Assembly (NCBI RefSeq): GCF_030503435.1
Contig: NZ_JAUKPO010000002.1
Coordinates: 186,001 to 250,000, forward strand
DNA from: Rhodocytophaga aerolata
GTDB taxonomy: Bacteria > Bacteroidota > Bacteroidia > Cytophagales > 172606-1
DNA length: 64,000 nucleotides
Reading direction: 5' to 3'
In this document: in pieces, positions 1 to 8,417 of the stretch
Position numbering within the stretch: the first letter of the stretch is position 1
How the letters are laid out: the number at the start of each line of letters is the position of its first letter
Made by a program: the position numbers and the translations under genes
The notes under the pieces: model-generated
Told to the model about the DNA's origin: nothing
The model's database searches: none
Seen by the model: only the letters and a program-made list of their open reading frames with translations

Positions 1-726
1 TTTTGGTCAGGCAAGCATCACAAAGCCGTTAAAGGAATTAATCTGATTGTGCTCCTTTATACCACCGTGAGTGGCTACAGTGTACCGGTGAATTTTCGTG
101 TGTACCGCTCAAGTGAGGGCAAAACTAAAAACGATTATTTTCAAGCGATGCTTCAACAAGTATGGCAGTGGGGACTACGACCTGCATGGATTACGGCTGA
201 CAGTTGGTACAGTTCATTAGAGAATTTAAAATTCTTGAGAAACCTGGAAGTAAATTTTATGGTGGGCCTGGAGAAAAACCGCATTATTTCTACTCAACCT
301 TCCCTTTATGAGCAGGTAGGCCAAGTAGCCATCCCCCAAGAAGGACTGTATACTCACTTAAAAGGATTTGATTTTATAACAGTGTTTCGGACGGTTTGCC
401 AAGAAGGAGACGAGAGGCACTACGCTTTATATGAGAGCGGCCATGATAGGGCTTTACCTGGTTTGCCGGCCAGGGCAGAGTTTGAAGCCCTTCGCCTCAG
501 ACACTGGCAAGTGGAGGCTTTCTTTCGCTGTATCAAACAATGTTGTCAAGCTGAAAAATTCTTTGTGCGTAATACCACGGCTATTCACACCCATTTATTT
601 TGTGTGATGAGAGCTTTCCAGAAGCTAGCTGCTTTAACACTAAATAACTTGATTGATTCTATGTATGCTTTGCATAAAATGATCTTTCTGCAAGCTCAAC
701 GACTATTCATTGCAAACTTTGCGTAA
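1..726 (+). mobile_element. IS4-type DDE transposase, 5' end cut by window edge
   Basis: The reading frame is open from base 1, so the N-terminus lies outside the window; about 241 codons are visible. The visible part is the C-terminal half of an RNase H-like DDE transposase. It has the second catalytic Asp context 'ITADSWYSS' and, near the end, 'WQVEAFFRCIKQ', which supplies the catalytic Glu followed by the Lys/Gln-rich helix of IS4/IS701-like enzymes. It should excise and integrate its own IS element. The stop at 724-726 is only 3 bp from the stop of the convergent gene at 730, leaving almost no room for a right inverted repeat unless it overlaps the transposase 3' end. An internal GTG at 49 would give 225 codons, but the homologous sequence clearly continues upstream of it. 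Confidence 0.85.
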
Positions 727-729
727 CTC

Positions 730-2004
730 CTATAAATAATCTTTACCAAACTCAGTTGCCAGCCTGTGCATCAGAAAAATAACAGCTAGCTCTGCCTGGC
801 TTTCCTGGGATACGTCTTTTGGGATATACAGAGTATATTCTTGTGTAGCCGTATCGCCAGCTTTTCCATTGCCTGCCTTCTGAATAAGGGCCAGCAGTTT
901 ATTATTGGCTAGCAGTTCATAGGTATTTTTTGGATTTACCGGATTCAGCGTATATACCTGATACCCAATCATCCCTTCTAGATTTCTGGCATTTAGCACA
1001 AAATCACCTGCCAGTAATCCTTGCGACATACACCTGATCTGTACGTGGGCTTTTGGCACTTGCATAGCACCTGCAGCAGCAGCAGGAGCACTTTGCCAGT
1101 TGAACTGCATCCAAAGCTGGTAATCCGTCTGACTTACTGTTTCTGCAATATCTACTCTGGAAGAATAATTATTATCCGGGCTCTGTAAACTGCCAGTATA
1201 TACCTGCATCAGATCAATGGGATAGGTTTTTCCGGATTTAGTATCCGTATAAATATATTTACTTGCATGTGGCTGCCCTTTTTGTGCCGGAATATTGGAT
1301 TGCAATGCTTGAAGCGTATATCGATTGGCTTTTTCCAGAAATGCTTGATAGTCCGGATTAGTCAGGACAGGCCTATAAAAAGTACGCAACGGGAGCCGCT
1401 TAGTCTCAGCTTTAAAAACCGCCGCTAATGATTCAAGAAAGAGGTCTTTCCAGTCCTTTTCGCTCAGCTCTGTTTCGCCATACAAACCCTTCTCCGGATT
1501 TACAGTGGTCCGGAAAGGAAGAGTTACTCTGTGCGTATATACCGATTTGCGGTCTTGATCTTCTATTTTTACTTCGGCTACTGCCTGATAATGCCGGATG
1601 GGCAGCCCACTTGTTTCTATCGCTGTGGTAGTAAAAGCAATGGTATGAGTAAAAGCCACAAAATAAGCAGCGGTAGTACGATCAGTAGTAACAAGCTTCA
1701 GCTTCGCAGGCAGGGGTGTAGCTGAGTAAGCAAATGTTAGCCAGGCAGCTGAATCCTGCGGGTAGACATGGGTAACTTCCAGTTTTTTACGTACCTGCGT
1801 TTGTAGTTCCTGCCATACAGTTTGTTGCCAGCTGGTATCCTGGGTAAAATAATCCGGAAAACTTTGTTCACTGAGCAAACTTCTCAACGACGGATACAAC
1901 TTTACTTCCTGCTTCACATCGGTAATAACGGCTACTTTTTCCTGCCCATAACTTCTGTAGATGAAACCCAAAAACAAAATTCCTATCCAGAAAAATTTAT
2001 TCAT
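730..2004 (-). CDS. Conserved hypothetical secreted/envelope protein
   Basis: A protein of 424 residues beginning MNKFFWIGILFLGFIYRSYG, which is a good signal peptide with a cleavage site after the Tyr-Gly. A start 8 codons further upstream (2028) is possible, but would put charged and polar residues ahead of the signal. After the signal the protein is soluble and Gln/Thr/Tyr-rich, with no further membrane segment and no motif I recognise. It is likely periplasmic or outer-membrane associated. The 3' end touches the IS transposase (stops 3 bp apart), so the C-terminus, ending LATEFGKDYL, may have been altered by the insertion. No operon partner is visible: the next gene (2207) is divergent. 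Function unknown. Confidence 0.7.
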   Translation of the reverse strand: MNKFFWIGILFLGFIYRSYGQEKVAVITDVKQEVKLYPSLRSLLSEQSFPDYFTQDTSWQQTVWQELQTQVRKKLEVTHVYPQDSAAWLTFAYSATPLPAKLKLVTTDRTTAAYFVAFTHTIAFTTTAIETSGLPIRHYQAVAEVKIEDQDRKSVYTHRVTLPFRTTVNPEKGLYGETELSEKDWKDLFLESLAAVFKAETKRLPLRTFYRPVLTNPDYQAFLEKANRYTLQALQSNIPAQKGQPHASKYIYTDTKSGKTYPIDLMQVYTGSLQSPDNNYSSRVDIAETVSQTDYQLWMQFNWQSAPAAAAGAMQVPKAHVQIRCMSQGLLAGDFVLNARNLEGMIGYQVYTLNPVNPKNTYELLANNKLLALIQKAGNGKAGDTATQEYTLYIPKDVSQESQAELAVIFLMHRLATEFGKDYL

Positions 2005-2206
2005 ACGTGTATAGCATTCAGCGGGCAAATATACCGGTTTATTTCTGCTTTACAGGTAGCTTCGCCCACTAACTTGCCCTGGTATAGAACCTCAAAAACA
2101 GATTTCTACGGCCTAAAAACACTCATCAAATAATAGCTATAACAGAGCAAAGTACATTATGGTTAAGAATATTATGTATATTTAAGCCCAAAACCACTTT
2201 TTTATC

Positions 2207-3337
2207 TTGGAGATACTTGCCCTGATTACATACAGCTTTTTACTGTTACGTTTCGGTATCACTCTCATTAATTTTTTATCCAGGCCGCTTCTGCCTGTAA
2301 AACAACAAACTAGTTATTCTGATAAAGTCTCTATTCTGGTACCTGCCCGTAACGAAGCTGCTACGTTGCCACTGTTGCTGGCAAGCATAGACAAGCAAAT
2401 GCATAGCAATTATGAGCTGCTTATTCTGAATGATTTTTCTACAGATAGCACCGCCGATATAGTTTCAGCTTATGCAGCAGTAAATGACAGGTGCCGTTTA
2501 CTTACGGGAGAAGAATTACCCGAGGGATGGCTGGGCAAAAACTGGGCTTGCCATCAACTGGCCAGCCGGGCCAGCGGCCAGTATCTGTTGTTTATAGATG
2601 CCGATGTACAGCTTCAGCCAGACTTTATTGCTTCTGCTTTATATCAGATGAAAAGTAAAAATCTGGCACTGCTTTCCGTATTCAACGACCAGATTATGCA
2701 TTCATTGGGAGAAAAACTGGTAGTGCCGCTGATGCACTATCTGTTGCTTACCCTGCTTCCCTTACGGCTGGTCTACGGCACTAAAGATGCCCGGGTAGCC
2801 GCCGCTTCTGGCCAATGTATGCTTTTTGATGCAGCACAATACCAGACCTATCTTTTTCACCAGGAGCAAAGAGACGAGGTAGCTGAAGACATACAAATTA
2901 TGTGTAGTGTAAAAAGTAAAGGTTTAAAAGGAAATGCCTTACTGGCCAATGGGCTCATCCGATGCCGGATGTACCAGTCATACACCGAAAGTATAGCGGG
3001 TTTTAGTAAAAACCTGATTGCCGGCTTTAATAAAAGTGCTTTATTGTGTACGCTGGTGATCTTTTTATGTACAGCTAGTTTTGGAGCTTTTCTCTATCCT
3101 TTATCATTTGTTGAAGTTTTATCGCAAACCGGTAAACAATTATTCTTTTTGTCGGTCATTGTATACAGTATAGGTATCCGCATTATGGTTTCTGTTTTAA
3201 GCAACCAGCCCATCGTAGCCAATGTGGTGCTGCATCCGTTACAAATGCTTTCATTCTTTATTTTGTTATGTACCGCTTTATACAAACACCTCACCAACAC
3301 CAACCGATGGAAAGGAAGAGTAGTGCTTACAAGATAG
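2207..3337 (+). CDS. Family 2 glycosyltransferase, probable carotenoid (CruC-like) or HpnB-like
   Basis: A 376-residue membrane-bound GT-A glycosyltransferase. An N-terminal helix (about 3-23) is followed by the catalytic domain, which has VSILVPARNE near 41-50, the metal-binding DAD at 131-133, and an ED pair in 'DEVAEDIQI'. Two or three membrane helices form the C-terminus. The signature LPEGWLGKNWAC (about 104-115) is typical of the HpnB/CruC branch of GT2. The gene overlaps a CruF-type carotenoid hydratase, so I infer that it glycosylates a hydroxylated carotenoid made in the same pathway. The start is TTG: the frame closes at TAA 2183-2185 and no ATG occurs before residue 65. The alternative is a glycosyltransferase acting on another polyprenoid lipid. 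Confidence 0.82.
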   Translation: MEILALITYSFLLLRFGITLINFLSRPLLPVKQQTSYSDKVSILVPARNEAATLPLLLASIDKQMHSNYELLILNDFSTDSTADIVSAYAAVNDRCRLLTGEELPEGWLGKNWACHQLASRASGQYLLFIDADVQLQPDFIASALYQMKSKNLALLSVFNDQIMHSLGEKLVVPLMHYLLLTLLPLRLVYGTKDARVAAASGQCMLFDAAQYQTYLFHQEQRDEVAEDIQIMCSVKSKGLKGNALLANGLIRCRMYQSYTESIAGFSKNLIAGFNKSALLCTLVIFLCTASFGAFLYPLSFVEVLSQTGKQLFFLSVIVYSIGIRIMVSVLSNQPIVANVVLHPLQMLSFFILLCTALYKHLTNTNRWKGRVVLTR

Positions 3338-3966
3338 CGCTGGCTTTACTCATTGCCATGCATCTGGCGGGTCTTATGGGGCTACAACATCCGGTGAGCC
3401 GCCCTTTTTTTGAGCAGTTGATTGCCTTTAACTTAGTTGTAACTGCAGCCATTGTATTTTATTTTCATAACGATTTCAACCCAAGCTTCATACTGTTTGC
3501 GGTAATTACTTTTCTGGCAGGTTATTTTGTAGAAGTGGCTGGCGTACACACAGGGGCCATTTTTGGCCACTACCAATATGGCCAAGCACTAGGAATTAAA
3601 CTATGGGATGTGCCCTTGCTTATCGGCTTGAACTGGCTGGTTTTGGTGTATTGCACTGGCGTAATCACTCATAAACTACCTGTGCCAGTAGCCGTAAAAA
3701 TTATTGTGGGGGCTTTATTAATGGTAGCAATGGATTACCTCATCGAGCCTGTGGCCATCCGGCATACCTGGTGGACCTGGCAGGGAGAAAGTGTTCCCTT
3801 ACAAAACTTTTCCGGATGGTTTATTTCAGCGTTGGTGCTACTAACTTTTTTTCATATACTGCGCTTTGGCAAAAACAATTCTTTGGCTCCTCTGGTATAT
3901 GTTATACAATTTTTGTTTTTCTTATTTCAATTTTTTTTAAACAAAACTTCCTTTTACGGGTTTTAA
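3307..3966 (+). CDS. cruF: Carotenoid 1',2'-hydratase family protein (CruF/DUF422)
   Basis: A polytopic membrane protein of 219 residues with about six or seven helices. It carries the family signature around residues 73-110: FVEVAGVHTGAIFGHYQYG, then LGIKLWDVPLLIGLNW. CruF adds water across the 1',2' double bond of an acyclic carotenoid end, giving the tertiary hydroxyl used in flexixanthin, saproxanthin and myxol-type pigments. The ATG at 3307 lies just before the first hydrophobic helix and overlaps the upstream glycosyltransferase by 31 nt. An alternative ATG at 3268 would add 13 polar residues. Overlap with the glycosyltransferase and a 25-nt gap to the regulator at 3992 indicate one operon. 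No crtB or crtI gene lies in the window, so the rest of the pathway must be elsewhere. Confidence 0.85.
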   Translation: MERKSSAYKIALALLIAMHLAGLMGLQHPVSRPFFEQLIAFNLVVTAAIVFYFHNDFNPSFILFAVITFLAGYFVEVAGVHTGAIFGHYQYGQALGIKLWDVPLLIGLNWLVLVYCTGVITHKLPVPVAVKIIVGALLMVAMDYLIEPVAIRHTWWTWQGESVPLQNFSGWFISALVLLTFFHILRFGKNNSLAPLVYVIQFLFFLFQFFLNKTSFYGF

Positions 3967-3991
3967 TGGCTGGAGGTTATTATATAAATTT

Positions 3992-4876
3992 ATGAGCGTT
4001 TATTCTATCAAAGATCTTGAACATTTATCTGGGATCAAGGCTCATACATTGCGCATATGGGAGCAACGATACAACATTATCTCTCCTAAGCGTACAGACA
4101 CAAACATCCGCCTGTACGACGATGTGGATTTGAAACTTGTCTTGAATATATCGCTGCTGAAAGATCATGGATTTAAAATATCTGAGATCGCTAAAATGAC
4201 AGCGGATGATATGACCGAAGAGGTACGTACTATTACGGAGAAGCAGTTACTATACCCCGACCAGATACAGGCACTCACCCTGGCTATGATTGATCTGGAT
4301 GAGGATAGATTTGAGAAGATAATGTCTGTGAACATACTGCAGCAAGGTTTTGAGCAGACGATGATTAATATTATCTTCCCTTTTCTGAATAAAATAGGTA
4401 TGCTCTGGCAGACAGGGGCCATTAGCCCAGCTCAGGAGCATTTTATTACCTACCTTATCCGGCAAAAACTGATGGTAGCCATAGACGGGCAAATCCCTAG
4501 CAAGAAGGTTCATCCAAAAAAATATATGCTCTTTCTGCCGGATGGCGAACTACACGAAATAAGTTTATTATTTGCTAATTTCCTGTTACGCTCCAGGCAG
4601 AACAAAGTGGTATACCTGGGACAGAGCTTGCCTTTTCAGGATCTGTGCGGGGCCTATGATATTCATAAGCCACACTATATCTTTTCTATTATTACCTCTA
4701 CGCCTAGCCATCATGAGGTACAACCCTATGTAGACAAGTTAGCCGCCAGGTTTCCACAAGCACAAATTTTGCTGACCGGCTATCAGGTAGTAGCTCAGGA
4801 TATAACCATTCCAGATAATGTAACCATCCTGAAGTCTATTGGAGACATGATTGATTTTATAGAAATAAATGAATAA
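3992..4876 (+). CDS. MerR-family regulator with cobalamin-binding domain (CarH/LitR-like)
   Basis: 294 residues. Residues 1-70 form a MerR winged helix (YSIKDLEHLSGIKAHTLRIWEQRYN). Residues about 85-165 form a helical cap with the W-x9-EH motif (W139, E149, H150) that covers the upper face of adenosylcobalamin in CarH. Residues about 176-294 form a Rossmann B12-binding domain in which the lower-ligand motif reads GELHEIS, with His188. The usual Gly three residues after that His is Ser191. CarH proteins repress carotenoid genes in the dark and release DNA when light breaks the Co-C bond. Position directly after cruF fits that role, though here the regulator is the last gene rather than the first. 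B12 binding is supported by the motifs; light response is inference. Confidence 0.83.
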   Translation: MSVYSIKDLEHLSGIKAHTLRIWEQRYNIISPKRTDTNIRLYDDVDLKLVLNISLLKDHGFKISEIAKMTADDMTEEVRTITEKQLLYPDQIQALTLAMIDLDEDRFEKIMSVNILQQGFEQTMINIIFPFLNKIGMLWQTGAISPAQEHFITYLIRQKLMVAIDGQIPSKKVHPKKYMLFLPDGELHEISLLFANFLLRSRQNKVVYLGQSLPFQDLCGAYDIHKPHYIFSIITSTPSHHEVQPYVDKLAARFPQAQILLTGYQVVAQDITIPDNVTILKSIGDMIDFIEINE

Positions 4877-5279
4877 CCCCGTTGTCTACAACTCAGCTTT
4901 GCTGCACGATACCTGTTGGGCTTACCTTTGTCAGGCTTTCAGAAAGCTACTAACCGTTGCCCCATAGTATCTTGCATATATACTTTTTTTGTATGGGTTA
5001 AAGCGATACCTGTATAAAGAAAAAGCCCCTCCGGAATCCCAGAGGGGCTTTTTCTTTATAGAATGAGTATATCTACATCGTATATACTAATTCTTGTACA
5101 CTTATTTAACCTAAACCTTTTAACCAGTATGATCCGATTTTGACCTTTATGAAACAATCGTTGGGAAGTAACCCTGTTTTAAAAAAATGTTTAAAAAAAT
5201 TTTTAAGCCTGATAGTAAAAAATTTGTACCTTAGAGGGTTACCCTGAGGTAATTTGACCATAAAGATTCGAAATTGATT
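4877..5279. other. Intergenic region: terminator and sigma-factor leader
   Basis: 403 bp without a gene, between the CarH-like regulator and the sigma factor gene. It contains the strong hairpin terminator listed separately (5013-5060). About 40 bp before the sigma gene lies the small palindrome AGGGTTACCCT (5235-5245), which could be an operator; nothing else in the window supports that. The stretch 5180-5225 is very A/T-rich, as promoter regions in this phylum often are. Confidence 0.5.
5013..5060. terminator. Strong bidirectional intrinsic terminator
   Basis: A perfect 19-bp inverted repeat, with arms TATAAAGAAAAAGCCCCTC (5013-5031) and its complement (5042-5060), around a 10-nt loop. The GC-rich core is flanked by an A-run and a T-run, so it can terminate in both directions. 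It should end the carotenoid operon and insulate the sigma factor gene. Confidence 0.85.
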
Positions 5280-5834
5280 ATGTTTGACGCCAGTGTTATA
5301 CAAGAAATTAAGAACGGCAACGAAAGTAAGCTGACTAGTGTATACCGGGCCTATCGTGATGAGTTCATCAGTTGGGCGATTAGGAATTACCAGTGCCCGG
5401 AAGAGCATGCCAAAGATGTATATCAGGTAACTATCGTCATATTCTATGAAAATATAATGTCGGGCAAACTGGTAAGTCTGCAAAGTTCGGTGAAGACCTA
5501 TATTTTTGGCATAGGAAAAAATAAGTTGCTTGAATACCAGGCTTCCCTGCGGAAGCAGCAAAACTTCCAGGAAGCGTTTATCCGGGAGCCCATGGAGGAA
5601 GAAATTCCGGAGGAGAAAGAAGAAGTATATGCTATGTTGGAAGCAGCCATGCAAGAGTTAGGGGAACCTTGCAAAACATTACTGCAATTATCGTATTACA
5701 AAAATTACAGTACCGATGAAATAGCTTCTGCCTTAAATTATAAAAGCACAGATTCAGCCAAAACCCAAAAATATAAATGTCTGGTGAGGCTCAAAAAAAT
5801 AGTACAGCAACAAGCTTCTCCGTTTAGGGAATAG
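5280..5834 (+). CDS. RNA polymerase sigma-70 family factor (ECF type)
   Basis: 184 residues from the ATG at 5280; in-frame TTG ATT codons just upstream are a less likely start. Region 2 (about 1-85) includes YRAYRDEFISWAIRNY and the DVYQVTIVIFYENI segment that contacts the -10 element and core enzyme. Region 4 (about 125-180) contains LLQLSYYKNYSTDEIASALN and a second helix rich in Lys. The acidic linker between them (EPMEEEIPEEKEE) is characteristic of a Bacteroidetes ECF subgroup that sits beside membrane TPR genes. The gene at 5905 follows after 70 bp on the same strand and is the likely partner. What it senses is unknown. Confidence 0.88.
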   Translation: MFDASVIQEIKNGNESKLTSVYRAYRDEFISWAIRNYQCPEEHAKDVYQVTIVIFYENIMSGKLVSLQSSVKTYIFGIGKNKLLEYQASLRKQQNFQEAFIREPMEEEIPEEKEEVYAMLEAAMQELGEPCKTLLQLSYYKNYSTDEIASALNYKSTDSAKTQKYKCLVRLKKIVQQQASPFRE

Positions 5835-5904
5835 AAATAAAAAATAATAAGACATACAAACCATTGGTATATAAATGAAGTTGTACAGGTATTTATAAAA
5901 CGTT

Positions 5905-6678
5905 ATGATAGAGAACATTGCCCTTACCGAACTAATAGACAAATATTTAGGCGGTGAACTTAAGCCAGAAGAGAAAGCAGCCTTTGAGAAAAGACTGGCT
6001 ACCGAGACAGCCCTTTCCGAACAGGTAACTCTTCACAGGCAAATTACAGCCAGCTTTAAATCTTCCGGCAGAGCAAGTTTGCTTGCCATGTTAGAAGAGG
6101 AAGATGCCAAGATGCCAGCATACCAGGAAGTAACAGAAGAAGAAAATAAACCAGAGGCAAAAGTAATTGCTTTCAATAACAGAAGCAGGCAAATGTATTA
6201 CTGGGCGGCAGCCGTTATACTTCTATTGCTGGTACCTTTCATTTTCATTATCCGGAATAACACTGCTCCAGACCGCCTGGCTGGCAAATATTTCAAACCC
6301 TATGGAAATGAGTGGGTGCCTGCTAACGGGGACACAGCCGATTTGTCTACCAAAGCGATGAAGCACTATGAGGAAAAGAACTATGCTATGGCATTGAGTG
6401 CCTTAGAAAAGATGCTGGGAAGCGATGAAGCAGAAGTGCAGTTTTATAAAGGTAACTCTCACTTAGCATTAAATCATCCTCAAGATGCCATTACTTGTTT
6501 TGCAGCCGTATTAAATATGCCTGCAAATAAATATACTGAAGAAGCACAGTGGTACCTGGCCTTAAGCTATATCAAAGCAGAAGATAAAGCCAAAGCCAAA
6601 GATTTGCTTAATACTATTGTAGAAGTTGAAAATCATCCTTTCCATAAAGATGCCACAGAACTTCTGAAAAAACTCTAA
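5905..6678 (+). CDS. Single-pass membrane protein with C-terminal TPR repeats, probable sigma partner
   Basis: 257 residues. The N-terminus (about 1-85) is helical and acidic; its opening ALTELIDKYLGGELKPEEKAAFEKRL resembles the cytoplasmic part of anti-sigma-like proteins but lacks a zinc-binding HxxxCxxC motif. One membrane helix lies at about 98-117 (YYWAAAVILLLLVPFIFII). The remainder is a TPR-like solenoid (about 150-257) with repeats such as YEEKNYAMALSALEKML and AQWYLALSYIKAEDKAKAKDLL. The topology would place the N-terminus in the cytoplasm and the TPRs in the periplasm. Pairing with the upstream sigma factor suggests that it sequesters or tunes that factor; this is inferred from context. 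Confidence 0.75.
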   Translation: MIENIALTELIDKYLGGELKPEEKAAFEKRLATETALSEQVTLHRQITASFKSSGRASLLAMLEEEDAKMPAYQEVTEEENKPEAKVIAFNNRSRQMYYWAAAVILLLLVPFIFIIRNNTAPDRLAGKYFKPYGNEWVPANGDTADLSTKAMKHYEEKNYAMALSALEKMLGSDEAEVQFYKGNSHLALNHPQDAITCFAAVLNMPANKYTEEAQWYLALSYIKAEDKAKAKDLLNTIVEVENHPFHKDATELLKKL

Positions 6679-6700
6679 TTCCCTATACAACTTTCAACAA

Positions 6701-6726
6701 AAAAGGCTGCCCGTAAGCAGCCTTTT
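6701..6726. terminator. Bidirectional intrinsic terminator between convergent genes
   Basis: A 10-bp stem, AAAAGGCTGC paired with GCAGCCTTTT, around the 6-nt loop CCGTAA, followed by further T residues on the + strand and preceded by A residues. It lies between the TPR gene (ends 6678) and the convergent esterase gene (ends 6732) and can serve both. Confidence 0.85.
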
Positions 6727-6731
6727 TATTT

Positions 6732-7634
6732 TTACCAATTCGCCAGCCAGCTAAGCAGGTTCTGCGACCAAATTTTCAGTTTTGGATCATCAGGTGCCAG
6801 GCCTACCCCATGCCGGCCTTTCGGAAATACATGCAACTCTACTGGTACCTTATGTTCTACACAAGCCTGGACAAAAAACAAACTATTTTGTACAGGCACC
6901 GCACTATCGTCAGCTGTGTGAAACAGGAATGCAGGCGGTGTATTGGCGGTTACCTGTTTATGGTTGGAAAGCTGCTCCACCAAGGTAGGATCAGCCTCTT
7001 TCCCTAGTAAATTATCTTTTGAGCCCATATGCCCATATTCGCCAAAGGTAATAACCGGATACCCTAGTATCACTCTGTCTGGGCGGGCAGAGGTAGAAGA
7101 AGCCAGGTCATCCAGGGGGTCTTTGTACAATTCTGGCTGGGTAGCTACAGTAGAAGCCAGATGCCCACCGGCGCTGAACCCCATAATACCCAGTTTTGTT
7201 GTGTCAATTCCATACTTTGCAGCATTTTTACGCAGTAAGCGCATAGCCCGGCAAGCATCCGCATAAGGTGCCGGATGCTGGTGGGTGCGGTGACGGTAAA
7301 AGAGTACGGCACTTACTATACCCTGGCTGGCGAATAACTCGGCAACTTGTTTGCCTTCATGGTCTTCGGCAATGGCATAGTACCCGCCACCTGGGCAAAC
7401 CAAAATAGCCGGGCGGCTGGTTTTAGCATTCTGCGGCAGATATACTTCGATTTTAGGACGTTCACTTTCCTCAGTAGGAAGATCATTTTTAGATCCTTTT
7501 TCCCACAAATAAATAGTTTCTTTTTTCACAGCAAGAGGTTTAACAGCCGGTTTTCCGGAACCTAAAAAGTTCCAGCCCAGCAGGCCGGAGAACAGAGAGG
7601 TTTTGGCAATAAAATTTCTTCTGGTGGTGTGCAT
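6732..7634 (-). CDS. Exported alpha/beta hydrolase (esterase/lipase, BD-FAE-like)
   Basis: 300 residues. The N-terminus TTRRNFIAKTSLFSGLLGW is a twin-arginine signal, so the enzyme is exported folded. The alpha/beta hydrolase core has the oxyanion motif CPGGGYYAIAEDHEG (about 80-94), the nucleophile elbow GFSAGG with Ser154, an acid in HTADDSAVP (Asp242 or Asp243) and the catalytic His275 in GRHGVGL. This architecture is that of carbohydrate or xylan acetyl esterases and feruloyl esterase-like enzymes in Bacteroidetes, so removal of acyl groups from plant polysaccharide is the likely role. The substrate cannot be read from the sequence. It is transcribed alone, with a terminator just downstream. 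Confidence 0.85.
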   Translation of the reverse strand: MHTTRRNFIAKTSLFSGLLGWNFLGSGKPAVKPLAVKKETIYLWEKGSKNDLPTEESERPKIEVYLPQNAKTSRPAILVCPGGGYYAIAEDHEGKQVAELFASQGIVSAVLFYRHRTHQHPAPYADACRAMRLLRKNAAKYGIDTTKLGIMGFSAGGHLASTVATQPELYKDPLDDLASSTSARPDRVILGYPVITFGEYGHMGSKDNLLGKEADPTLVEQLSNHKQVTANTPPAFLFHTADDSAVPVQNSLFFVQACVEHKVPVELHVFPKGRHGVGLAPDDPKLKIWSQNLLSWLANW

Positions 7635-7771
7635 AGGTATTGGCTTTCAATAATGGGATTGCCGGTGAGTTTACTGGTTATTTCAGAAGAATCCAAATGC
7701 ACAAGTTTTTTTCTTTAACCGGGAGAATAACTTTCGGTTCATCAGTAAGTGCTTGCTTAATCAGCTACCTG

Positions 7772-8371
7772 TCAATAATAGCAGTTTTTTTGCTCCGGCC
7801 TAAATTCAGACCAAACCCGGATAAGCTGATCGACAATGGGTTCTTTGTCTTTCCTGAATTGCTTCCAAAAGCCCAGATTAGTTACTATGGCATATTCCGC
7901 TTCTTCAAACACAGCTTTTACTTTCTCTGAATCCGCAAGAATAGAGGTTAGATACACCAGTTGCTCATCTATACTTTTATTAGCCAACGGCCCTTCCCCA
8001 ATAGCAGGGCCACTGTATTGGTTGGAGTAACGGGAGGCAACCACACGAATGTGCCCTACAATATTAGCATTAAATGCGTCTAGCTCTTCTGCCGGAATCC
8101 AGTATTCGGTATGTATCTGGCCTCCTACAATTTGTTCCTGGTATTTCGATAAGTGCTCCTGGCTGATATCAAACTCGGTAACAAAGCCGCAATAATCTCC
8201 ATTAGACACAACATTCCATTCTCTGGTAATTTGCTCGGCGTAGGCGAAGTTGGTAACCGGATAGAAAATTGGCTGCCAGTACAGCCGGGGAGGATACGTC
8301 CTATATCCTGAATCAACAATCAGTTTTAATTCTTTGAGACCCAGTGGCCTCCAGAGTCTTACAGTAGTCAT
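7772..8371 (-). CDS. ADP-ribosylation/crystallin J1-like small protein
   Basis: 199 residues, cytoplasmic, with no signal peptide or membrane segment. The N-terminal half (VRLWRPLGLKELKLIVDSGYRTYPPRL, then QPIFYPVTNFAYAEQITREWN) matches my memory of a small family labelled ADP-ribosylation/crystallin J1 in many annotations. Despite the label, it lacks the Asp-rich metal sites of ADP-ribosylglycohydrolases. The C-terminal 70 residues (about 125-199) look like an added helical region. It lies between the esterase and tamB with no tight linkage. A function in nucleotide or ADP-ribose chemistry is suggested only by the family label. Confidence 0.6.
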   Translation of the reverse strand: MTTVRLWRPLGLKELKLIVDSGYRTYPPRLYWQPIFYPVTNFAYAEQITREWNVVSNGDYCGFVTEFDISQEHLSKYQEQIVGGQIHTEYWIPAEELDAFNANIVGHIRVVASRYSNQYSGPAIGEGPLANKSIDEQLVYLTSILADSEKVKAVFEEAEYAIVTNLGFWKQFRKDKEPIVDQLIRVWSEFRPEQKNCYY

Positions 8372-8417
8372 TGCAATTTATCTATGTAACCTGCAATATA
8401 TTAATAAAACCTGGATG

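Noticed and set aside
5235-5245. AGGGTTACCCT palindrome upstream of the sigma factor as an operator
   Set aside because: Only 11 bp, with no second convincing copy in the window, so I mention it only in the intergenic entry.
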